Notes: generated from the letters alone by a model not told the origin. A stretch of 7,685 bases of DNA from Lentzea sp. (GCA_030146905.1 JASLAV010000068.1:1-7685); one strand, 5' to 3'; positions 1-6,963 are shown, counted from the stretch's first letter. A program made the numbers and translations.

Positions 1-8
1 AGATCCAG

Positions 9-50
9 TGCCCGGTGCACGGACGGTCACGAAAGGTGCGCCCCCGGGCA
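9..50. terminator. Possible hairpin at left edge
   Basis: The arms TGCCCGG (9-15) and CCGGGCA (44-50) pair perfectly, and an inner GCAC (17-20)/GTGC (36-39) can extend the stem with asymmetric internal bases. There is no T-tract. It could be the terminator of a gene lying left of the window, but in DNA of this GC content such pairing also arises by chance. Confidence 0.2.
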
Positions 51-422
51 AGACCGGCGCGGCCGCCTTGCGCGCTTCATTCAGAACATCACGCCGACGC
101 CGAAAATACGGTGCCGCGTTGCTGCCCGTCATACGAGCGCGCGGGAACGGGATCAAGGATTCGAATACGGGGCGGTGAACGTGCGGTTGAAGCACCGGGT
201 GAGGAGATCCTGGCGCTGGGCCGCGGTCCCTGCTGGGCGCACGCGCGATCGTGAGGTGGGGGCGGAGGTGGTCGTGTCCGACACGTGTCATTCGACCGTC
301 GAGGACGAACAGGGCTTCCGGTCGTGCCGGCCGAGCACACGATCTCCGGCGCCGTCAACCGGTTGATCGACCCACACCGCAGGGCGATCGGCGCTGATAA
401 TTTTGAGGCCATATCGCCGCTG

Positions 423-446
423 ACCCGCTGCCAATGGCAAGCGGGT
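423..446. repeat. Imperfect inverted repeat upstream of the secreted-protein gene
   Basis: ACCCGCT (423-429) pairs with AGCGGGT (440-446). Inside it, GCCA (430-433) pairs with TGGC (435-438), with one unpaired A at the centre and one bulged A at 439. This near-continuous 24-bp dyad sits 70 bp before the TTG start at 516. It could be an operator or a 5' UTR hairpin; nothing distinguishes the two. Confidence 0.4.
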
Positions 447-499
447 TCGGAACGTGGAACGCGGCGTCACTTCAGCTCAGCCGGACCAGCGGCTCGAAC

Positions 500-505
500 A
501 GGAAG
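500..505 (+). promoter_or_regulatory. Ribosome binding site that fixes the TTG start at 516
   Basis: AGGAAG lies 10 bases before TTG 516. The codons right after this TTG begin a textbook signal peptide (R-K-L-R, then a hydrophobic run). The longer in-frame reading from GTG 285 would put about 77 unrelated residues in front of the signal peptide, so this site is the reason for choosing TTG 516. Confidence 0.6.
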
Positions 506-515
506 AACCAGTCCC

Positions 516-1313
516 TTGCGGAAGCTCAGAACGGCTCTATTCGCTTTCGGCGCCACGGTCGCGATCGTCGGCGGCGCTTTCGCCGGCGTACCCGCCGCCC
601 AGGCCGCGGCCACCTGGCAGGCCTTCGACAAGAATTGCCGCGACGTCACTTCCGGGAGCGGGAACGCCGGTTCGGTCTGCGCGGAGGTGCAGAAGCGCGT
701 CACCGACACCGGTTCGATCAACGGGTACCGCGCCAGGCTCACCGTCGCCCCCGCCGCGGGTCACTCGTTGAAGCCGACCACCCACACCTGGGGCTCCGAC
801 GGCGCCACGTACCAGATCTGCTCCGGCGGCTGCGCCCCGCAGACCTCCGACTGGACGTCGGCGTGGACTCCGGTCAAGACCACCGCCTCGTCCTACGTCG
901 CCAGGGGCGAGATCTCCGGCGGCTACATCTTCGACGTCGCCGCCTCCTGGAGCGCTTGGAACCAGATCGCCAAGAAGTGCGCCACCTACGCCGCCGGCAA
1001 GCTCTGCGTCTACCGGCATGAACGCGCCTACCGGGACACCTACCAGGAGCGCGCCAAGCTGACGGTCACCCCGTCCGCCGGCAACTGGGTGGAGCCGCGG
1101 TGGGTCCGGGTCGGCATCGTCTCCGACGGCGTCGACAGCCACAAGACCCGCGATCTCTGCGACCCCTCCTGCACGCGGCGCACCGCCTCCTGGTCCGCCA
1201 CCGTGAGCCGGACCATCGGCAACATCGGCAGCACCTACGAGCTCTACGCCTCCGCCCAGGTCGCCCTGCCCTCCGGGGACGTGAAGGTGATCAAGGCATC
1301 GCTGTCCGACTGA
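516..1313 (+). CDS. Secreted protein with two tandem Cys-paired repeats, unknown function
   Basis: This is a 265-residue product from TTG 516. Residues 1-30 form a Sec signal peptide: basic start (RKLR), hydrophobic core, and a probable AQA-A cleavage near residue 30. The mature part is an internal duplication. Repeat A (about 35-148) and repeat B (about 149-256) each carry a Cys pair near the start (C41/C55; C155/C164), then an ARLTVxPxxG or AKLTVTPSAG strand (residues 73-82 and 180-189), an SDG turn (94-96; 203-205), a CxxxC motif (C102-SGG-C106; C215-DPS-C219), and a conserved S/T-x-W. All eight cysteines fall four per repeat, suggesting two disulfides per domain in an all-beta fold. No catalytic motif, anchor or sorting signal is visible. 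I do not recognise a family. It is separated from the regulator genes by hairpins and about 500 bp, so it is probably not part of the halogenase/NRPS pathway. Confidence 0.8.
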   Translation: MRKLRTALFAFGATVAIVGGAFAGVPAAQAAATWQAFDKNCRDVTSGSGNAGSVCAEVQKRVTDTGSINGYRARLTVAPAAGHSLKPTTHTWGSDGATYQICSGGCAPQTSDWTSAWTPVKTTASSYVARGEISGGYIFDVAASWSAWNQIAKKCATYAAGKLCVYRHERAYRDTYQERAKLTVTPSAGNWVEPRWVRVGIVSDGVDSHKTRDLCDPSCTRRTASWSATVSRTIGNIGSTYELYASAQVALPSGDVKVIKASLSD

Positions 1314-1395
1314 TCTCGTCACCGCGGCCGTCCTCGCGTTGCGGCAGCGCCGCGGCGTGCTGGGACGGGACGTCCGCGACACTCTGAACACAGTG

Positions 1396-1415
1396 GCCCG
1401 CAAAGGTTTGCGGGC
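1396..1415. repeat. Short perfect inverted repeat (9-bp arms)
   Basis: GCCCGCAAA (1396-1404) and TTTGCGGGC (1407-1415) are perfect reverse complements around a GG centre. In RNA a 7- to 8-bp stem with a 4- to 6-base loop would form. It lies about 80 bases past the stop of the secreted-protein gene and directly before a longer hairpin, so the two may act as one tandem terminator. An operator role is also possible because the DNA dyad is perfect. Confidence 0.5.
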
Positions 1416-1420
1416 ACGAC

Positions 1421-1476
1421 GAAGCCCCTGGCGGCGGAACTGTCGATCACGACGGTTCCGCGTCGCCGGGGGCTTC
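1421..1476 (+). terminator. Long hairpin, probable terminator of the secreted-protein gene
   Basis: The stem pairs GAAGCCCC (1421-1428) with GGGGCTTC (1469-1476), then a T-G wobble, GGCG (1430-1433) with CGCC (1464-1467), a 2-base bulge (1462-1463), and GCGGAAC (1434-1440) with GTTCCGC (1455-1461). That is 20 pairs with a 14-base loop. No T-tract follows on either strand, as is common for actinomycete terminators. It starts 107 bases after the TGA at 1311-1313. Confidence 0.6.
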
Positions 1477-1569
1477 GCGCGTTGTTCCGCATCGGGTGCA
1501 CTTCCGCGATCGGGAGTTGCAACGAGCTTTTTGCAATCCCATCCGCGGCCGGAGTGCTACCAGGCCGGT

Positions 1570-1586
1570 CTATATCACGGCTATAT
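1570..1586. promoter_or_regulatory. CTATAT direct repeat with 11-bp period
   Basis: CTATAT occurs at 1570-1575 and again at 1581-1586, exactly 11 bp apart, in an AT-rich island of otherwise GC-rich DNA. A similar pair with the same period (CTATAG/CTATTA) lies in the halogenase/NRPS control region at 6938-6954. Direct repeats one helical turn apart are how SARP activators recognise DNA, so this may be a regulator site for lysR. With only two short copies, chance is a real alternative. Confidence 0.3.
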
Positions 1587-1623
1587 GCGCCTGGACGAAC
1601 AGGGATTTCGGATCAGGGCAGTC

Positions 1624-1644
1624 TCCCGTGCGGCACGGGATTTT
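1624..1644 (+). terminator. Hairpin followed by TTTT in the lysR leader
   Basis: TCCCGTG (1624-1630) and CACGGGA (1634-1640) form a 7-bp stem closed by CGG, followed at once by TTTT (1641-1644). This is the classical intrinsic terminator layout, rare in DNA of this GC content. It lies about 190 bases before the LysR start. It could stop readthrough from upstream or attenuate the lysR transcript, depending on where that transcript begins. Confidence 0.4.
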
Positions 1645-1793
1645 GCGAATTTAGCTGGTGATCGGCTGTTTTTCGGGCCGAACCTGTGGCGATCAGTCGT
1701 GGAACTCTGGATGATGGCCGAGGGGGCCCGAAGAAGTCGACGTGGTGGCGCAATCGAGACGGCGTAGCTGTCATTGCATAGGGAGTCGATCAT

Positions 1794-1841
1794 ATGGGGG
1801 TCGAGAGAGCGGCTTGGCTGGGGCGTGCTGATGCAGGTTGA
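1794..1841 (+). CDS. 15-codon upstream ORF overlapping the LysR start
   Basis: ATG 1794 is preceded by a good ribosome binding site, AGGGAG (1780-1785), with 8 bases between. It opens a short reading frame (MGVERAAWLGRADAG) ending in TGA at 1839-1841. That frame differs from the LysR frame, and its stop lies 8 bases beyond the LysR ATG at 1831. The best Shine-Dalgarno sequence in the region therefore serves this mini-ORF, while the LysR ATG has only a G-run (1820-1823). Termination-reinitiation coupling is an obvious possibility. The peptide has no known relatives that I recognise, and it may simply be an accidental start. Confidence 0.3.
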   Translation: MGVERAAWLGRADAG

Positions 1842-2796
1842 CATCCGGCACGCACGACTGGTCGTTGTTCTGGCGGACACGGGCAGCATCTCGAAGGCCG
1901 CGGCCAAGCTGGGGCTGCCGCAGCCGAGTGTGAGTGCGCAGTTGCGGCGGATCGAGAAGGCGATGGGGGGTGAACTGTTCGTCCGGTCGCGGTCCGGAAT
2001 CACGCCCACGCCGTTGGGGGAACGGCTGATTCCCATGCTGGCCGACCTGGCGACGCGCGCGGACGAGGTGATCGCGGAGGCGTCGCTCAGTTCGCCCGGC
2101 CGGGTGCGGATCGGTGCGGCGCAGTGGACCCCGGTCAGCCTGGGGCGGGTGCTGCAGGACGCGCTGCCGCGCTTCGAGGTGCTGACCGAGACCGTCGACG
2201 CTGCTGTGTCGGTGCAGGACGTGGCTCGGGGGAGGCTGGCGGCCGCGCTGGTGCCGAGCCTGGAACCGGCGCCGCTGGTGCCGTCGCAGGAGTCCGTGGT
2301 GGTGCGGATCGTGTTGCGCGAACCGGTTCGGGTGATGCTGCCCGCTGATCATCCGTTCGCCGGGTACGACGAGCTGGCGCCGGCCGACCTGAGCGCGCTG
2401 CGCTGGGTCAGGTACGCCCTCGGGCACTGGTTCCACCCCGTCGACGCGCGTCTGCTCGAACGGGCGGGGATCGGCGCCTCGGAGGTGCTGCACCACGTCA
2501 GCAGTCAGGACGAGGCCCGGACCTGGGTGTCGCGCGCGGGGGTCGCGGCACTGGCGGCGCCGTCCGGGCCGTCAGAGGGCACCGTGCTGGTGCCGGCGGC
2601 GGGGCTGCCGCACAACCGCATGGTCCTGGTCTGGCGGCGCGGCGGCATGGCCGTCGACGCGGTCGAGGCTCTTTTGGTCGCATTGCGCCGGCACTATTGC
2701 GATCTGGCGCGGGAATCACCTCGGTACTGGGAGTGGTTGCGCGCACACGTGGCCGAGGTGCCAGAGCTGAAACTTTTTCTGGATACTGGCCGGTAA
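1831..2796 (+). CDS. LysR-family transcriptional regulator
   Basis: This 321-residue protein is of usual LysR length. The N-terminal winged helix-turn-helix covers about residues 1-62: a helix (DIRHARLVVVLADTGS), the family signature SKAAAKLGLPQPSVSAQLRRIE (residues 21-42), then LFVRSRSGITPTPLGERL (49-66). A linker helix (67-87) leads to the periplasmic-binding-protein-like effector domain (about 91-285). The C-terminus has an unusual extra tail, charged and Trp-rich (about 288-321, including RYWEWLRAHV). I chose ATG 1831 because the DNA-binding domain begins immediately after it; GTG 1825 is an alternative, and TTG 1774 would add 19 unrelated residues. The gene lies upstream of two SARP genes on the same strand, separated by 175 bp with strong dyads, so it probably has its own transcript. 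A pathway regulatory role is inferred from position; the ligand is unknown. Confidence 0.9.
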   Translation: MQVDIRHARLVVVLADTGSISKAAAKLGLPQPSVSAQLRRIEKAMGGELFVRSRSGITPTPLGERLIPMLADLATRADEVIAEASLSSPGRVRIGAAQWTPVSLGRVLQDALPRFEVLTETVDAAVSVQDVARGRLAAALVPSLEPAPLVPSQESVVVRIVLREPVRVMLPADHPFAGYDELAPADLSALRWVRYALGHWFHPVDARLLERAGIGASEVLHHVSSQDEARTWVSRAGVAALAAPSGPSEGTVLVPAAGLPHNRMVLVWRRGGMAVDAVEALLVALRRHYCDLARESPRYWEWLRAHVAEVPELKLFLDTGR

Positions 2797-2827
2797 TTTC
2801 TGGGACCGAGCTTTCGTCTTCGGTAGG

Positions 2828-2855
2828 TGGTCCATACCGCGTGCGGTATGGACCA
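2828..2855. promoter_or_regulatory. 28-bp palindrome between lysR and the first SARP gene
   Basis: TGGTCCATACCGC (2828-2840) is followed by GT and then its exact reverse complement (2843-2855), giving 13 perfect pairs around a 2-bp centre. It lies 31 bp after the lysR stop and about 116 bp before the SARP start. As RNA it is a plausible lysR terminator (no T-tract). As DNA it looks like an operator for a dimeric repressor or activator, for which the near-zero loop is better suited. I cannot decide between the two. Confidence 0.5.
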
Positions 2856-2869
2856 TCGTCGCCGATGGT
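2852..2869. repeat. Second hairpin sharing bases with the 28-bp palindrome
   Basis: ACCATCG (2852-2858) pairs with CGATGGT (2863-2869) around TCGC. Its first four bases (2852-2855) are also the end of the 28-bp palindrome, so in RNA the complete stems cannot both form. The palindrome is the far more stable of the two. Confidence 0.4.
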
Positions 2870-2899
2870 ATTTGTGGGGGAGCGAGGCGTTCGGCACGA

Positions 2900-2917
2900 T
2901 GAATCGCGGCCGATTCA
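2900..2917. repeat. Inverted repeat before the first SARP gene
   Basis: TGAATCG (2900-2906) and CGATTCA (2911-2917) are perfect reverse complements around CGGC, with outer CGGC (2892-2895)/GCCG (2919-2922) able to extend the dyad after a mismatched step. It ends 54 bp before the GTG at 2972, in the expected promoter/leader zone, so it is a candidate operator. Confidence 0.4.
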
Positions 2918-2971
2918 CGCCGTGGAAGTTCTTTTAAGACGCCCGCACGATTCAATGGCAGGGGGTCGGAT

Positions 2972-3751
2972 GTGAAGATAGAGTTGCTGGGGTCGCTGGC
3001 CGTCGTCGATGAGAACAGGAGATGCACCGTCGCGTCGGCGAAGGTCAGGACTGTGCTCGCGTTGCTCGCGCTGTCGCCGGGAACGCCGTTGACCGTCGGC
3101 CACTTCGTGGACGAGCTGTGGGCGGGCACGCCGATCGGCAACGCCCGCAACGCGTTGCAGGCGAACGTGTTCCGCCTGCGCAGGTTTCTGGAGTCGGTGA
3201 CCGGACGTCCTGGCGACGCGCTGGTCCGCACCGCGGGCAACGCGTACGTGCTGGACCTGCCGGCCGAGTCGGTGGACGCTCATCGCTTCGCCGGCATGGC
3301 GGACCAGGCGGCCGCAGTCCTGGAACACCGGCCGGCCGAGGCGATCGGCGTGCTGGAGCAGGCGCTGCGGATCTGGCGCGGGCCCGCCCTCTTCGACGTC
3401 GGGGAGGGCATCCGGTGCCGGGCCGAGGCGCTGCGCCTCGACGAACGCCGGCTCAGCGCGAGGGAAGACCTGATCACCGCCAAGCTCGCCAACGGCGAGG
3501 AGCGCGGTGTGATCATCGAGTTGCAGCGACTCGCTGCCGAGTACCCGGAGCGCGAACGGTTCAGCGAACAGCTGATGCTCGCGCTCTACCGCGGCGGGCG
3601 GCAGACCGAGGCGCTGGACGTGTTCCACCACGCCCGCACGCAGCTGGCCCGTGAGCTGGGGCTGCAGCCGGGGTACGCGCTGCGCCGGCTCTACCAAGCA
3701 ATTCTCGCGCAGGACACGGCACTGGCCGGTCCGGCCGCGTTCGTGCGGTGA
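2972..3751 (+). CDS. SARP-family pathway activator (first of two)
   Basis: This 259-residue protein has the size of small SARPs such as ActII-ORF4 and DnrI. The N-terminal OmpR-like winged helix (about 1-95) begins MKIELLGSLAVV and contains VRTVLALLAL, the DELWAG segment, and the recognition region NALQANVFRLRRFL (60-73) followed by the wing (TAGNAYVLDL). The bacterial transcriptional activation domain (BTAD, about 103-248) shows the diagnostic RIWRGPAL (133-140), ERERFSEQLMLALYRGGRQTEAL (193-215) and RELGLQPG. No ATPase or TPR extension follows. GTG 2972 is preceded by AGGGGG at 2960-2965. SARPs bind direct heptamer repeats with an 11-bp period overlapping the -35 and recruit RNA polymerase. 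Such an array is present at 6964-6992. The next SARP gene starts 32 bp downstream, so they probably share a transcript. Confidence 0.93.
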   Translation: MKIELLGSLAVVDENRRCTVASAKVRTVLALLALSPGTPLTVGHFVDELWAGTPIGNARNALQANVFRLRRFLESVTGRPGDALVRTAGNAYVLDLPAESVDAHRFAGMADQAAAVLEHRPAEAIGVLEQALRIWRGPALFDVGEGIRCRAEALRLDERRLSAREDLITAKLANGEERGVIIELQRLAAEYPERERFSEQLMLALYRGGRQTEALDVFHHARTQLARELGLQPGYALRRLYQAILAQDTALAGPAAFVR

Positions 3752-3770
3752 CACTGGGGTTTCACCTGTT

Positions 3771-3776
3771 GGGGGA
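3771..3776 (+). promoter_or_regulatory. Ribosome binding site deciding the second SARP start
   Basis: GGGGGA sits 7 bases before ATG 3784, whose product starts MEYRILGPIEV, the normal SARP N-terminus. The alternative GTG 3748 overlaps the stop of the previous gene (GTGA, 3748-3751) and would add 12 residues with no counterpart in the family. I therefore prefer ATG 3784, although coupled initiation at GTG 3748 is possible. Confidence 0.65.
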
Positions 3777-3783
3777 TTACGCG

Positions 3784-4557
3784 ATGGAGTACCGAATACT
3801 GGGACCGATCGAAGTGCTGCGCAGTCAGCAGCAGGTGGCGTTGGACGGTTCGAAGCAACGCACCGTGCTGGCGGCACTGCTCATCGCCGGGGAACGGATG
3901 CTCCCGGACAGTGAGCTGAGCGAGCTGCTGTGGGGCGGACGCCCGCCCGCGACGTTGAACGCCCAGATCTACACCTACGTCTCACGCCTGCGGAAGCTGC
4001 TGGGCGACGACGCGACCATCGTCCGGCGCTCCAAGGGATATCTGCTGCGGATCGGCGCCTGCCGGTTCGACCTCAGGGACTTCGACGACCAGTGCCGCCA
4101 CGGCCAGGCCGAGCTGTGCGGCGGCCGGTACGCGGAATCGGCGCGGTCACTGCGTGCTGCCCTCACGCTGTGGCGCGGCCCCGCTCTGGCAGGGGTGTCC
4201 GAACACCTGGCGGCGGTGGAACGGCCGGGGCTGGAGGAAGCCCGGTTCACCGCGCTGGAGAGCCGGATCGAGGCCGACCTGGCGCTGGGCGGGCACGCCA
4301 GGGTGCTGCCGGAGCTCATCTCGCTGGTCCGCCAGCACCCGTTGCGCGAACGGTTCCGCGCTCAGCTGATGATCGGCTACTACCGCTGTGACCGGCAGGC
4401 TGACGCGCTCGCGCTGTACGACGACGGCCGGCGCGTGCTCGCCGAGCAGCTGGGCGTCGATCCCGGCCGGTTGCTGCGGGACGTGCACCAGCGGATCCTG
4501 ACCGCCGACCCGGTCATGCACTCACCGGCAGTGGCGCAGGTGTACGCGCGGTCCTGA
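3784..4557 (+). CDS. SARP-family pathway activator (second of two)
   Basis: This 257-residue protein has the same two-domain plan as its upstream neighbour: winged helix at about 1-95 (MEYRILGPIEV, SKQRTVLAALLI, SELLWGGRPP, recognition region NAQIYTYVSRLRKLLG at 59-74, wing RRSKGYLLRI) and BTAD at about 96-245 (TLWRGPALAGV at 128-138, LRERFRAQLMIGYYRCDRQADAL, EQLGVDPG). The two proteins differ clearly along their length, including the recognition helix (QANVFRLRRFL against YTYVSRLRKLL), so this is an old duplication or separate acquisition and the DNA targets may differ. It is probably co-transcribed with the first SARP, and transcription ends at the hairpin 4563-4601. Its role as activator of the halogenase/NRPS genes is inferred from proximity. 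Confidence 0.92.
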   Translation: MEYRILGPIEVLRSQQQVALDGSKQRTVLAALLIAGERMLPDSELSELLWGGRPPATLNAQIYTYVSRLRKLLGDDATIVRRSKGYLLRIGACRFDLRDFDDQCRHGQAELCGGRYAESARSLRAALTLWRGPALAGVSEHLAAVERPGLEEARFTALESRIEADLALGGHARVLPELISLVRQHPLRERFRAQLMIGYYRCDRQADALALYDDGRRVLAEQLGVDPGRLLRDVHQRILTADPVMHSPAVAQVYARS

Positions 4558-4562
4558 GACGC

Positions 4563-4601
4563 CGATGGTGTGGAGCCCGCGGTACGGGCCCCACACCATC
4601 G
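4563..4601. terminator. Bidirectional terminator between convergent genes
   Basis: CGATGGTGTGG (4563-4573) pairs with CCACACCATCG (4591-4601). After one A-C mismatch, GCCCG (4575-4579) pairs with CGGGC (4585-4589), closing a 5-base loop. It fills most of the 56-bp gap between the stops of the second SARP (+) and the flavin reductase (-), so it can serve both transcripts. There is no T-tract, as usual for high-GC actinomycetes. Confidence 0.85.
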
Positions 4602-4613
4602 ACGCGTTCGGGG

Positions 4614-5129
4614 TCAGACGCCCGGCCAGGAGTGGAACTGGCGGCGGCCGTAGAGCAGGGGGGATCGGCCCTCGGTCCGCATCGAGACGCGGTAGGTCTC
4701 GCCGAAGACGACGATGTGATCACCTACGACCTCCCTGCGGGTGACGCGGCAGTCGGCGATCGCGTGCGCGTCCCGCCACAGGTGCGGGCCGCCCGCGGTG
4801 GGCGCGAAGTCCCACTCCACCGCGTCGAAGCGGTCGGGGTCGCCGGAGGCGAACAGCTCGGCCACGGCCTGAGCGCTGGCGTGCAACAGGTTCACCGTGA
4901 ACTTGGCGCTGTCCAGCATCGCGGCCAGGGTCGGGCTGCCGTTGCGCAGGCAGACCAGCAGGGTGGGTGGTTCCAAGGTGACGCTGCACAGCGACGAACA
5001 GGTCATGCCCCACGGGCGGCCGGAGCCGTCGGTCGTCGTCACGATCGCCACGCCGGTGGGGAACTGGGTCATGAGCGCGCGGAACTCGGCCGTCGCGCCG
5101 GAGAGCGGCCTGGTCGGAAGATCGGTCAT
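4614..5129 (-). CDS. Flavin reductase (DIM6/NTAB family), halogenase partner
   Basis: This 171-residue protein matches the flavin reductase-like FMN-binding split-barrel family (about 160-190 residues). Visible signatures are FPTGVAIVTT (23-32), GMTCSSLCSVTLEPPTLLVCL (41-61; flavin binding), F-TVNLL (77-82), VGDHIVVFGE (135-144) and PLLYGRRQFH (157-166). It would reduce FAD or FMN with NAD(P)H and release it for a two-component enzyme. RebF and PrnF play this part for RebH and PrnA. ATG 5129 is chosen because AAGGG (5136-5140) precedes it by 6 bases; the reading from 5195 would run through a hairpin. It lies 102 bp downstream of the halogenase on the same strand, which strongly suggests it feeds FADH2 to that enzyme. 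Cofactor preference cannot be read from the sequence. Confidence 0.92.
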   Translation of the reverse strand: MTDLPTRPLSGATAEFRALMTQFPTGVAIVTTTDGSGRPWGMTCSSLCSVTLEPPTLLVCLRNGSPTLAAMLDSAKFTVNLLHASAQAVAELFASGDPDRFDAVEWDFAPTAGGPHLWRDAHAIADCRVTRREVVGDHIVVFGETYRVSMRTEGRSPLLYGRRQFHSWPGV

Positions 5130-5156
5130 GACACACCCTTCGAGCTGAACGAGAAA

Positions 5157-5204
5157 GCCTCGTGAATGACCCGCGGCCGGGGGGTGGTGGGTCATTCACG
5201 AGGC
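5157..5204 (-). terminator. 16-bp stem hairpin after the halogenase gene
   Basis: GCCTCGTGAATGACCC (5157-5172) and GGGTCATTCACGAGGC (5189-5204) are perfect reverse complements with a 16-base loop. Read on the minus strand it begins 28 bases after the halogenase stop and is followed by TTTCTC, so it has the layout of a terminator for the halogenase message. It ends 28 bases before the reductase start, so the reductase is made either by readthrough or from an initiation site that I cannot see. Confidence 0.75.
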
Positions 5205-5231
5205 GATGCGCGGACATCTGCCGGGCTGTAT

Positions 5232-6878
<1,647 letters not shown>

Positions 6879-6936
6879 TCAGCTCCGGTGCGTGGTCCGA
6901 GTCGCTGCCGACCCTGTCACGGAAGTGTCCAGATTA

Positions 6937-6954
6937 TCTATAGAAACTCTATTA
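6937..6954. promoter_or_regulatory. AT-rich TCTAT direct repeat and dyad in the divergent control region
   Basis: TCTATAG (6937-6943) and TCTATTA (6948-6954) are direct repeats exactly 11 bp apart. The same bases also hold a dyad, ATAGA-AAC-TCTAT (6940-6952), and the palindrome TCTATAGA (6937-6944), and include a T-N11-A (6939-6951) as in LysR boxes. On the minus strand GATAAT (6938-6933) could be a -10 for the halogenase, but no good -35 is placed for it. Site type is uncertain: a second SARP array, a LysR operator, or the halogenase core promoter. Confidence 0.4.
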
Positions 6955-6963
6955 CCAGGGCGT

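Larger units (their letters stand above)
1..515. other. Non-coding leader region, no convincing gene
   Basis: I see no supportable gene here. Forward frame 1 is open from the left edge to a TGA at 364-366. However, its translation is dominated by Arg/Gly/Pro with no recognisable motif, and its third-position GC (about three quarters) is lower than in the clear genes of this window. It looks like open high-GC DNA, although the tail of an upstream gene cannot be excluded. Structure present: an imperfect hairpin at 9-50, a 10-bp palindrome GACACGTGTC at 280-289, and a strong inverted repeat at 423-446. A T-rich patch at 396-405 (GATAATTTTG) is the most promoter-like spot before the secreted-protein gene at 516, but I could not find a well-spaced -35 for it. 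Confidence 0.5.
1314..1830. other. Long non-coding spacer between secreted-protein and LysR genes
   Basis: No credible standalone protein gene is seen. The longest forward reading (GTG-type start near 1339 to TAG 1767) runs straight through two strong hairpins and has lowered third-position GC, so I do not call it. The spacer holds hairpins at 1396-1415 and 1421-1476, two TTGCAA hexamers (1517-1522 and 1531-1536), a CTATAT direct repeat (1570-1586), a hairpin plus TTTT (1624-1644), a locally AT-rich stretch (1641-1653), and a 15-codon upstream ORF (1794-1841). It most likely contains the promoter and leader of the LysR gene. Confidence 0.6.

Noticed and set aside
274..289. GTGTC-C-GACAC-GTGTC clustered palindrome
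   Set aside because: It is too short to separate from chance, and no gene start is nearby for it to control.
1..366. Forward frame 1 open from the left edge to TGA 364-366
   Set aside because: The translation is Arg/Pro/Gly-rich with no motif, and third-position GC is lower than in the clear genes. It is likely accidental, though an upstream gene tail cannot be fully excluded.
285..515. N-terminal extension of the secreted protein from GTG 285
   Set aside because: It would bury a textbook signal peptide about 77 residues in. TTG 516 has a ribosome binding site and begins the signal peptide directly.
537..1403. Long minus-strand reading opposite the secreted-protein gene
   Set aside because: Gly/Ala/Arg-rich antisense shadow of a high-GC coding sequence. 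The plus strand has a signal peptide and ordered repeats.
1517..1536. Two TTGCAA hexamers 14 bp apart as an operator or -35
   Set aside because: TTGCAA is self-complementary and short. A -10 at proper spacing was weak (TGCTAC), so I do not call a promoter.
1339..1767. 142-residue forward reading across the spacer
   Set aside because: It runs through two strong hairpins and has no ribosome binding site. The second half (from ATG 1585) has AT-rich third positions unlike the real genes, and no domain is recognisable.
2915..3877. 320-residue minus-strand reading opposite the SARP genes
   Set aside because: Shadow of the first SARP on the opposite strand; no conserved motif.
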